DNA from: DATFTF01 sp963825175
GTDB lineage: Bacteria > Acidobacteriota > Thermoanaerobaculia > UBA5066 > Gp7-AA6
NCBI GenBank assembly: GCA_963825175.1
Contig: CAWGSA010000002.1
Coordinates: 2,108,001-2,172,000 of the forward strand
Direction of reading: 5' to 3'
DNA: 64,000 bases
The notes under the pieces were generated by a model. The model searched no databases. It was not told the DNA's origin and saw only the letters and a program-made list of their open reading frames with translations. Of the stretch, positions 1 through 8,814 are shown in pieces (within the stretch, counting starts at the first letter, position 1; the number at the start of each line of letters is the position of its first letter). The translations under genes were made by a program, and so were the position numbers.

Positions 1-352
1 CGTGATCTTCACCAATCTCGTCGACTTCGACAGCAAGTACGGCCACCGCAACGATCCTGCGGGCTACGCCAGGAATCTGGCTGCTCTCGACGCGCTGCTG
101 CCGGGTCTCCTCGCCGCGATGGCGCCGGAGGATCTCCTCTTCGTCACCGCCGATCACGGGTGTGAAGCGACCGACGTCTCCACCGATCACACGCGCGAGT
201 TCGTCCCCTTCCTGGCGGGTGGTCGCCCCGTCCGGGGAGACGTCGACCTCGGCGTCCGCAGCGGCTTCTGCGATCTCTCGGCGACGGCGGGCGAATGGCT
301 GGGCATCCCGTCGCCCCGCGGGTCGAGCGCGCTGGCGGATCTTCTGCGCTGA
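1..352 (+). CDS. deoB: phosphopentomutase, C-terminal part (cut by window edge)
   Basis: Interconverts (deoxy)ribose-1-phosphate and (deoxy)ribose-5-phosphate, linking nucleoside phosphorolysis to the pentose phosphate pathway in the cytoplasm. The frame is open from the first base. About 117 residues remain, with the family's C-terminal landmarks: NLVDFD, a YGHR segment, the metal-binding TADHG and the STDHTREFVP block. The upstream two thirds lie outside the window. It is followed by a glycosyltransferase and then by a nucleoside transporter, purine nucleoside phosphorylase and cytidine deaminase on the same strand, so it reads as the first visible gene of a nucleoside salvage operon. The assignment is firm; the start is not visible. 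Confidence 0.9.
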   Translation, partial: VIFTNLVDFDSKYGHRNDPAGYARNLAALDALLPGLLAAMAPEDLLFVTADHGCEATDVSTDHTREFVPFLAGGRPVRGDVDLGVRSGFCDLSATAGEWLGIPSPRGSSALADLLR

Positions 353-365
353 CGCCGGCCGCCGC

Positions 366-1533
366 GTGATTCACCTGCTGCTGCTGTGCGCCGGGGTCTC
401 CGTCGCGTGGATGTTCGCGCTGCTGCTCGTCAACCTCGCGGCCATTCCCCGCCTCTCGCGCGAGCCGGCCGGCCGCGCGGGGGAGGCCAGGCCGAGCGTC
501 TCGGTCGTCATCCCGGCCCGCAACGAGGAACGAGACATCGCCTCGGCCGTGCGCGTCGCACCTGGCCGCGGACTATCCCGACTTCGAGGTGATCGTGGTG
601 GACGATCGCTCGACGGATCGAACGCCGGAGATCCTGGCTGCCCTCGCCGCCGAGAATCGCCGCCTGACGGTCGTGGCGGGAAGTGAGCCGCCTCCGGGAT
701 GGCTCGGCAAGCCCCACGCCCTCGCACCAGGGCGCCGGCGCGGCCGGGGGCGAGCTCCTGCTCTTTGCCGATGCCGACGTGCGGTACGAACCGCGCTGCA
801 TTTCGCGAAACCGTGCGCTTCCTCGTGGGTCAGGAAGCGGATCTGGTCGCGCTCGTGCCCCGGATGGAAGCGGCCGGATTCTGGGAGAACGTGCTGATGC
901 CCATACCTCGTCTTTCTGTTCTATTGCGGTCCGACGTTTCTTGCCAACCGGGATCGCTCCCGGTGGCTGGCGATCGGGCGGAGGAACCGGAAACCTGGTC
1001 CGCCGCTCGGCCTATCGGTCGATCGGAGGCCACGAGGCGATGCAAGGGGTCGGTCATCGACGACGTGAACCTGGCGCTGCGCTTGAAGCGAGGCGGGTAC
1101 CGGACGCGCGTGGTCCGGGCCGAGGATCGGGTGCGGCGTTCGCATGTACCACGGCTTTCGAGAGGTCTGGGACGGTTTCACCAAGAACGTGGCCTACCTG
1201 TTTTCGGGAGGGCTCGGCGTGGTGCTGCTCCTGTTTCTCCTGGCCACGCTGGTTCTCGCGGTCTTTCCCTGCGGCGGTCCTCCTGGCTGCCGCCTGCGGC
1301 GCGAAGATCGGCGCCTCGGACGTCCGGCTCGCGGCGATCTGCTTCGGCCTGTTGACCGCCACCCGGGCGGTTCTGGCGGCGGCGATCGGCGATCCTCTCT
1401 GGCCGGCGCTCACGCACCCTATCCTGTCGGTCGTGTGGACGGGTATCATCGGCCGTTCTCTGTATCTCCGGATCATCCGAAGACGACTGACCTGGCGGGG
1501 CCGGGAGTTCGACGCGCGCGCGCGCGGTTTTGA
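366..1533 (+). pseudogene. family 2 glycosyltransferase, multiply frameshifted
   Basis: Membrane-anchored GT-A glycosyltransferase resembling CrtQ/hopene-associated types of about 380 residues. Reading through the frames gives an N-terminal hydrophobic helix, VSVVIPARNEE, VVDDRSTDRT, the DxD-like ADADVRYEP, a segment of RMYHGFREVWDGFTKN type, and C-terminal membrane helices ending near WRGREF. Conserved protein continues only by switching frame near 553, 723, 795, 902, 979, 1050, 1136 and 1269, and again at a GC-dinucleotide run near 1515 just before the stop. The GTG at 366 is the likely start. No inactivating stops accumulate between shifts, so sequencing indels look more likely than old decay, but nine in 1.2 kb is extreme. 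Its position inside a nucleoside operon is unexplained. Confidence 0.7.
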
Positions 1534-1549
1534 GCCGGAGGAGGTACGG

Positions 1550-2818
1550 ATGCGCTGGATCGGCCTCGTGGGGATGGCCGTCGTCGTCGGGATCGCGCTC
1601 GCTCTCTCGAAAAACCGGCGGGCGATCCCTGGCGGACGGTCGGATGGGCCTTCGCTCTTCAGCTCGCTCTTCGCCTTCCTGGTGCTGTACTGGGACAAGG
1701 GGAAGGAAGCGCTGGAGGCGTTCTCCGACAAAGTCTCGAGCGCGATCGGGTATGCCGACAAGGGCTCGTCGTTTCTCTTCGGCTGGCTGGCCGGCGACCA
1801 ATGGACGCCATCGGCGCAGAAACTCGGGATCCCCGCGATCGGCGGGTTCCTCTTCGCCTTCAAGGTCCTCCCGATCATCATCTTCATCTGCGCGTTCTTC
1901 TCGCTGCTCTACTACTTCGGCGTGATCCAGGTGATCGTCAAGGGAATGGCGTGGGTCATGCAGAAGACGATGCGCGTCTCCGGGCGCCGAGGCGTTGTGC
2001 GTCGCCGCCAACGTGTTCATCGGGCAGACAGAGGCTCCGGTCATGATCGCCCCGTACATCCCGGCCATGACGACGTCGGAGCTGCTGACCATGATGACCG
2101 GGGGCATGGCGCACGTCTCGGGCGCGGTGATGCTGGCGTACGTCACGATGGGCGCGCCGCTCAAGTACCTGATCACGGCTTCGGTCATGGCCGCGCCGGG
2201 CACGTTCCTGATCGCCAAGATCCTGTGGCCGGAGACCGAGACACCGACGACGATGGGCACGGTGAAGATGCAGGTGGAGAAGACGAGCGCGAACTTCATC
2301 GACGCGGCCGCGACCGGCGCGTCGCAGGGCATGACGCTGGTGCTGAACATCTCGGCAATGCTCATCGCGTTCGTGGCGCTCATCGCGATGTTGAACGGGT
2401 TCCTGGGCTGGGTCGGGCATTTCTGGGGCGACCCGGCGTTTTCGTTGCAGAGAATCTTCGGGTGGGTGCTCGGGCCCCTGGCCTTCATTCTGGGAGTGCC
2501 CCGGCAGGATGTGAATACGGTCGGCAATCTGATCGCCAACAAGACCGTCATCAACGAGTTCTTCGCCTTCTCCATGATGAAGGACGTGGTCGGGCAGCTC
2601 TCGGAGAAGGGGAAGCTGATCGCGACCTTCGCCCTGTGCGGCTTCGCCAATTTCTCCTCGATCGGCATCCAGATCGGCGGCATCGGCGGGCTGGCGCCGT
2701 CGCGCAAGTCCGACCTCGCGCGGCTGGGATTCCGGGCGCTCCTGGCCGGATCGCTCGTCTCCTTCATGACGGCCTCGATCGCCGGGCTCATCTGGGAGTT
2801 CACGGGAGCGCCGCTGCG

Positions 2819-2822
<4 letters not shown>
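1550..2822 (+). CDS. nupC: concentrative nucleoside transporter (NupC/CNT family), one frameshift
   Basis: Inner-membrane, cation-coupled importer of nucleosides, about 424 residues. The ATG at 1550 follows a strong GGAGGAGG ribosome site. Features seen: several membrane helices, a long N-terminal soluble stretch, then the CNT core with VAANVFIGQTEAP, a TGGMAHVSG segment, the TVGNLIANKTVINEF block and CGFANFSSIGIQIGG near the end. The frame breaks at about 1982, where an extra G in a GGG run separates the MRVSG and EALCVAANVF parts; removing it restores the family signature SGAEAL. The stop overlaps the next start by four bases (ATGA), consistent with co-translation with purine nucleoside phosphorylase. 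Substrate range cannot be told from sequence. Confidence 0.88.
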
Positions 2823-3664
<842 letters not shown>

Positions 3665-3668
<4 letters not shown>

Positions 3669-4051
3669 TCGATCCGCCGATCGAGGAGAAGCTGGTCGAG
3701 GCGGCGCGCGACGCCCGCCGCAACGCTCTGTGCCGCTACAGCGGGTTCGCCGTCGGCGCGGCGATCGAGGACGACCAGGGAAAGATCTGGGGCGGATGCA
3801 ACGTCGAGAACTCGACCTTCGGCCTGACCGTTTGCGCCGAGCGCGTCGCGATCTGGAAGGCATTGTCCGAAGGAGTTCGAACGTTCCGCTCGATCGCCGT
3901 GGTCACGGGCGCCGCCGAGCCCACGCCTCCGTGCGGGGCGTGCCGGCAGATCCTCTGGCAGTTCGCCGGCGACGTGCCGATCGTCTCGGCCACGACCGGC
4001 GGCAAGCGCAAGCGGTATCAGGCTGTCGGAGATCTTCCCGGAGCCGTTTGA
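3665..4051 (+). CDS. cdd: cytidine deaminase
   Basis: Zinc enzyme deaminating cytidine and deoxycytidine to uridine and deoxyuridine, feeding the pyrimidine nucleoside phosphorylase at the end of this operon. It is 128 residues, the usual length of the homotetrameric class. The zinc and catalytic motifs are complete: CNVEN, TVCAERVAI (Cys plus catalytic Glu) and PPCGACRQ (two Cys), with the YSGFAVGAA substrate loop near the N terminus. The GTG start at 3665 overlaps the preceding stop by four bases. Immediately after its stop comes a block of 7-bp repeats running up to the start of the next gene. Confidence 0.95.
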
Positions 4052-4055
4052 TTTT

Positions 4056-4095
4056 TGAACGTGAGACGTAAAGCGTGAGGCGTAAGGCGTGAGGC
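4056..4095 (+). repeat. 7-bp-period repeat block (GTGAGGC/GTAAGGC type)
   Basis: Heptamers read GTGAGAC, GTAAAGC, GTGAGGC, GTAAGGC, GTGAGGC without a break. The array fills the cdd-amidohydrolase gap and supplies the GTG start codon of the next gene at 4089. It is the reverse complement of the GCCTCAC/GCCTTAC heptamers that lie downstream of the same gene at 5537-5990, so the amidohydrolase gene is bracketed by inverted heptamer blocks. Confidence 0.8.
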
Positions 4096-5527
4096 GAAGA
4101 ACAGCCGCGAAGTTCGGAGGCCTCGCCCTCGGCGTCTGTGCCATTCTGGGAGCGGCGGCGCCGCCGAAAAAAGACAGGGCCGATCTCCTCGTCGTGAACG
4201 CACGGGTCCTCACCATGGACGAGAAGTTCTCCGTCTACGACCCGGGCGGCCTGGCCGTCGCCGGCGGAAAGATCGTCGCGGTCGGCCCGTCCGACGAGCT
4301 GGCGCGGCGTTTTGCGGCGAAATCGCGATTCGACGCACGCGGGGAAATCGTGATGCCCGGCCTGGTCAACACGCACACCCACGCCGCCATGAGCCTCCTG
4401 CGCGGGATCGCCGACGACCTGCCGCTCGACCGCTGGCTGACGGAGCACATCTTTCCGGCGGAGGCGCGCAACGTCTCGCCCGAGTTCGTGTACGACGGTA
4501 CGCTGGAGGCGGCCCTGGAGATGATCGAGGGGGGCACCACCGCGTTCGCCGACATGTACTACTACGAGTCGGACGCGGCGCGGGCGGTGGACAAGGCGGG
4601 GCTGCGCGGCGTGCTGGGGGAGACGTTTCTCGACTTTCCCGTGCCCGACCACAAGGACCTCCCGGCGACCCTCGCCTACACGAAGACTTTCGTCGCGAAG
4701 TGGAAGGGGCATCACCGCATCGTCCCGGCCGTCGCGCCCCACGCCCCGTACACCTGCTCCCGGGAGACGCTTCTGGCGGCGCGGGATCTGGCGCTGGCGG
4801 AAGGGGTTCCCCTTCTGATCCACGTCGCGGAGACCAAGAAGGAGCTGGAGGACGCGCGCAAGAACTGGCAGCAGACGCCGTTCCTTCGCCTGGCCTCCGT
4901 GGGCTTCTTCGACTCCGGCGCCGGACGGCCGCCGTGTCCCCATCCTTGCGGCGCACGCGGTGTGGATCGACGACAAGGACCGCGAGATCATCCGCCGTTA
5001 CGGCGTGGCGTTGTCGCACAATCCCGAGTCCAACATGAAGCTCGCCTCGGGCATCGCCGACGTCTCGGCGTGGCAGAAGGATGGAATCGTGTGGGGACTG
5101 GGCACCGACGGGGTGGCCGGATCCAACAACGATCTGTCGATGTTCGAGGCCATGGACTTCGCCGGAAAGCTGGCCAAGGTCTCGAAGGACGATCCCACGG
5201 TCCTTCCGGCCAGGGATCTGGTCGCCGCGGCCACGCGCGGGAGGGGCTCGCGCCGTGGGGCTCTCGGACCGGATCGGGACGCTCGAGCCGGGCAAGCGCG
5301 CCGACATGATCGCCGTGGACATCGAGAACGCGCACGTCCTTCCCTTCTCGGACCTCTATTCCGCGCTCGTCTATTCGGTCAAGGCGTCCGACGTCACCGA
5401 CGTCTGGGTCGACGGAAAGCGCCTTCTGGCCTCCCGCCGCCCCACGACGCTCGATCCGAAGGCGATCCTGGAGAAAGCCCGCCAGTGGCGAAAGCGCATC
5501 GAGGCGTCCCTGTCGATGCCAAAATAA
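4089..5527 (+). CDS. amidohydrolase, MTA/SAH deaminase-like, frameshifted
   Basis: Metal-dependent deaminase of the TrzA/ATZ/Ssn group, most like 5-methylthioadenosine/S-adenosylhomocysteine deaminases; about 475 residues. Seen: beta-sandwich start (LLVVNARVLTMDE), PGLVNTHTHAAMSLLRG carrying the HxH metal pair near residue 95, the HAPYTCS segment, the HVAET histidine, SHNPESNMKLASG, the GTDGVAGSNNDLSMFEAM aspartate and a C-terminal LEPGKRADM. The frame changes near 4918-4938 and again near 5240; the pieces join without loss of conserved blocks. The N terminus is hydrophobic (LALGVCAILGAAAPP) and might be an export signal. GTG at 4089 is forced because a TAA lies two codons upstream in frame; it is within a heptamer repeat and has no ribosome site. 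In this context a role in nucleoside salvage is likely. Confidence 0.8.
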
Positions 5528-5536
5528 GGTCATGCT

Positions 5537-5990
5537 CCGCCTCACGACTTCCGCCTTCCGCCTGGCTTTCGGCCGCGGCAGTCGCTTCGCGATCGGCGGC
5601 CGAGACAGTTCAAGACGAGGGCCCTTCGGCCCGGCTCCGGTCCGCCTCACGCCTTACGCCTCACGCCTGGCTTTCGGCCGCGGCAGTCGCTTCGCGACCG
5701 GCGGGCGAGACAGTTCAAGACGAGGGCCTTTCAGCCCGGCTCCGGTCCGCCTCACGCCTTACGCCTTCCGCCTGGCTTTCGGCCGCGGCAGTCGCTTCGC
5801 GACCGGCGGCCGAGACAGTTCAAGACGAGAGCCCTTCGGCCCGGCTCCGGTGCGCCTCACGCCTTACGCCTCGCGCCTGGCTTTCGGCCGCGGCAGTCGC
5901 TTCGCGACCGGCGGCCGAGACAGTTCAAGACGAGGGCCTTTCACGCCGGCTCCGGTCCGCCTCACGCCTTACGCCTCGCGCCTCACGTCT
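5537..5990 (+). repeat. four tandem 105-bp units with hairpin and heptamer block
   Basis: Units begin (GGCTTTCGG) at 5564, 5669, 5774 and 5879, an exact 105-bp period with few substitutions. Each unit has a hairpin core, CGGCCGC...GTCGC-TTC-GCGAC...GCGGCCG (first copy has one mismatch), then GAGACAGTTCAAGACGAG, then a heptamer block GCCTCAC GCCTTAC GCCTCAC. Because 105 is divisible by three the array reads as 35-residue peptide repeats, but with no sign that this is translated. The array fills the entire gap between two salvage genes and runs into the start codon of the downstream one. Confidence 0.9.
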
Positions 5991-5992
5991 TT

Positions 5993-7298
5993 ATGACCTC
6001 TGTCTACGAAATCCTCCGCGCCAAACGAGACGGCCGGGAGCTGTCCAAGGAGGAGATCGGGTATCTCGTCCGCGGGGTCGTCTCGGGCGAGGTCCCGGAC
6101 TACCAGGCTGCGGCGTTCCTGATGGCGGCGGTCATTCGCGGGCTCTCCACCCCCGAGACCGTGGCGCTGACCGAAGCGATGCGGGACTCGGGCGAGAGCT
6201 GGGACCTGTCCGATCTGGCTCCCGTTGTCGACAAGCATTCGACCGGCGGCGTCGGCGACAAGGCCACGCTGGTGCTGGCTCCCCTGGTCGCGGCGGCCGG
6301 CGGACGGGTGGGCATGATGTCGGGGCGCGGCCTCGGCCACACCGGCGGGACCCTGGACAAGCTCGCCGCGATCCCGGGGTTTCGCACGGATCTCGAGCTG
6401 CCGCGGGTGCGCGAAGCGTTGTCGACCGTCGGCGCCGCGCTGTTCGCTCAGACCGACGCCATCGCTCCAGCCGATCGCACGCTCTACGCCCTGCGCGACG
6501 TCACCGGCACGGTCGAGTCGCTGGGCCTGATCGTGGCCTCGATCCTCTCCAAGAAGCTCGCCTCCGGCACGACGGGGATCGTGTTCGACGTCAAGACCGG
6601 AAACGGCGCGTTCTTGAAAACGGTGGAAGAGTCGCGGGCCCTCGGGCCGGGCCCTGGTCGACACCTCCCGGGCCGCCGGCCGGCAGGCCTCGGGCTGGAT
6701 CACGGACATGAGCCGGCCGCTGGGCCGCGCCGTGGGCAACGCTCTCGAGGCCGAGGAGTCGATCCGGGTGCTGCGCAATGAAGGGCCGGCGGCGGTGCGC
6801 GATCTGTGCATCACGCTGGGGACCGACATGCTGCGGTTCGCCGAGCCCGGGTTGAACGATGCGGAAGCCCGGCGGCGCCTGGCCGCCGCGCTCGAGTCCG
6901 GGAAGGCGGCGGAGAAGTTCGCGCGGCTGATCGAGTTTCAAAAGGGGGATCCTCGGGTGGTGGAGGACCCCACCCGATTGCCGCAGGCCAGGCGAAAAGC
7001 GGCCGTCCCCGCCCCTCGCGCCGGCGTCATCCAGTCGATCGAGACCGAGCGGATGGGCTTCCTGTCGATCGACATCGGATGCGGGCGCCGCAAGCGTGAG
7101 GACACCATCGACTTTGCGGCGGGATTTCTGGTGGAAAAGACGGTGGGGGACCGCGTGGAGAAGGGGGAACCCCTGGCGGTGGTGTGCTACGGCGACCGGC
7201 CGGCCCCCCGTCCGGACTTCGAGAAGGAGGTCGCGGACCTCTTCACCATCGGCGACGCGCCGGCCGCTGCACCGCGCCTGGAGATCGAGCGGCTCTGA
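5993..7298 (+). CDS. pdp: pyrimidine-nucleoside phosphorylase, one frameshift
   Basis: Phosphorolysis of uridine/thymidine to base and pentose-1-phosphate, which the deoB product then isomerises. About 435 residues. Seen: EEIGYLVRGVVSGEVPDYQ in the small helical domain, the phosphate-binding DKHSTGGVGDK near residue 80, GRGLGHTGGTLDKL, SKKLASGT and VFDVKTGNGAF, and a C-terminal barrel-like domain ending near GDAPAA. A frame change lies in the GC-rich stretch near 6640 between VEESRAL and ALVDTSRAAGRQ. Pyn/DeoA-type enzymes share these motifs, so thymidine-specific activity (deoA) cannot be excluded. The ATG at 5993 is directly preceded by the repeat array and lacks a ribosome site. Confidence 0.9.
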
Positions 7299-7356
7299 GC
7301 GACTATATCAGATATGCTATATTCGACTCCTGATCGCGGACCGGAGATTCTGGGAA

Positions 7357-8733
7357 CTACCGCTTTTTCCCCGTTCGCGCCAGAAGGTCCAACGCCGAGA
7401 TCGTGAACGCGGCCACTCCGCCGCGGATCGTCGGCTCCCGGTCCGGCGCGAACCTCGAATTGTGGGGGCCCGGCGGCAGAGTTCCGGCGGCCTTCGCTTT
7501 GGCCAGAACCGCCGGATCGATCGCCCCCACCCGCAGCTGGATCGCGGGGACTCCCGCGGCGCGGCCGAACACGCCGAAGTCCTCCGAGGAGGGAACCGGG
7601 TCGGTGGCGACGACGCTCTGCGCCCCGAGTGCGCGCCGCAACGCCGTGGAAAGGCGGGCGGCCAGCGCGGGATCGTTAATCACGACCTCGGACGCCTCCT
7701 TCGGATCGACGAAGACTGTCGGCTCGCGCGGAGCCCGGGCCGCGATGGCTTCAGCCTTCGCGATCCGCTCGATCGCGGCGAGGAGCTGCTTCTGCACCTC
7801 GGGCTTGTAGGACCGGACGGTCAGCTCGAGCTTCGCGTCGTCGGGGATCACGTTGCGCTTGGTGCCGGCGTGGAACGTTCCCACCGTGACCACGGCCGGA
7901 TCGAAGGGATTCACTTCGCGCGCGACGATGGCCTGGAGCGTGACGACCGCGCGCGCGGCCATAAGGACGGGGTCGATTGTTCGATGCGGGTAGGCCCCGT
8001 GGCCGCCCTTGCCGTAGAAGGTGATGTCCACGGCGTTGGAGGCGGCGGACGCGGGGCCGGAGACGACTCCGATCTGCCCGGCGGGCAGGACGTTGGTGTC
8101 GTGGAGCCCGACGACGAAATCCGGTCTGGGAAAGCGGGTGAGCAAACCATCGTCCACCATGGCCTGGGCGCCCCGGACCATCTCCTCCGCGGGCTGCCCG
8201 ACGAACACGAGGGTCCCTTTCCAGCGGTCCCTGGCTTTGGACAGGAGCGCGGCCGCGCCCACCCAGGAGACCATGTGGATGTCATGGCCGCAGGCGTGCA
8301 TGACGGGCACCGTCTCTCCCGCATCGTTCCTGGCCGTCGCCTTGCTGGCGAAGGACAGACCGGTCTGCTCCTTGACGGGAAGCGCGTCCATGTCCGTTCG
8401 CAGGTAGACGGTGGGGCCGGCGCCGTTGCGAAGCACTCCGACGACGCCCCATCCACCGACCCTCTCCGTCACGTCCAGCCCCAGCGCACGCAGCCTGGCC
8501 GCGAGCTTCGCCGCGGTCTTCTCCTCCTGGAGCGAGAGCTCGGGGTTCTGATGAAGGTCGGTGTAAAGGGCATCCAGGGACGGATAGAGAGCGTCCAGAC
8601 CGGCCAGCTCGGGCGGTCCGGCGGCGGCGGCCGGGCGCATCGCGAGGAGCATCGCCAGGAGTCCGCCCAGGAAAACCCATTTCACCGGGAGGCTGCGCCC
8701 GCCGGTCGCGGCCGGGCCGTCGCGTCGCGTCAT
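7357..8733 (-). CDS. exported M20 family amidohydrolase/carboxypeptidase
   Basis: M20D-type metallo-amidohydrolase (AbgB/HipO-like), 458 residues, likely removing an acyl or amino-acid group from an amide. The N terminus has a basic stretch, a hydrophobic helix (FLGGLLAMLLAM) and an AAAA cleavage region, so it should act outside the cytoplasm. Dinuclear metal motifs are present: TDMDALPVKE, HACGHDIHM, the PAEE glutamates and a late SSEDFGVF. The dimerisation domain insert (GKGGHGAYPH) is complete. A GAGGA-like ribosome site precedes the ATG. It faces the nucleoside operon tail to tail across 58 bases containing AT-rich inverted sequence and is divergent from the ABC-F gene. Substrate unknown. 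Confidence 0.88.
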   Translation of the reverse strand: MTRRDGPAATGGRSLPVKWVFLGGLLAMLLAMRPAAAAGPPELAGLDALYPSLDALYTDLHQNPELSLQEEKTAAKLAARLRALGLDVTERVGGWGVVGVLRNGAGPTVYLRTDMDALPVKEQTGLSFASKATARNDAGETVPVMHACGHDIHMVSWVGAAALLSKARDRWKGTLVFVGQPAEEMVRGAQAMVDDGLLTRFPRPDFVVGLHDTNVLPAGQIGVVSGPASAASNAVDITFYGKGGHGAYPHRTIDPVLMAARAVVTLQAIVAREVNPFDPAVVTVGTFHAGTKRNVIPDDAKLELTVRSYKPEVQKQLLAAIERIAKAEAIAARAPREPTVFVDPKEASEVVINDPALAARLSTALRRALGAQSVVATDPVPSSEDFGVFGRAAGVPAIQLRVGAIDPAVLAKAKAAGTLPPGPHNSRFAPDREPTIRGGVAAFTISALDLLARTGKKR

Positions 8734-8802
8734 GATTTCCTCTCTGTTCTGCGGCGGACACTACCACCGGTCGGGCATGACGTCGCCGCGGCCCGGCCAG
8801 TC

Positions 8803-8808
8803 TAGAAT
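8803..8808 (+). promoter_or_regulatory. -10-like box of a probable leaderless promoter (ABC-F gene)
   Basis: TAGAAT lies six bases upstream of the GTG at 8815, so transcription would begin at or within a base of the start codon. No ribosome site lies between. A good -35 is not evident. Confidence 0.5.
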
Positions 8809-8814
8809 CGTTCT

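Noticed and set aside
5532..5996. Open frame encoding four 35-residue peptide repeats
   Set aside because: The frame is open only because the 105-bp unit is divisible by three; the translation is low-complexity Arg/Gly/Pro, there is no family resemblance, and the region is a structured repeat with heptamers.
7299..7356. Possible bidirectional terminator between convergent genes
   Set aside because: AT-rich inverted sequence (ATATCAGATATGCTATAT) is present but no stable GC stem with a T-tract, so not called.
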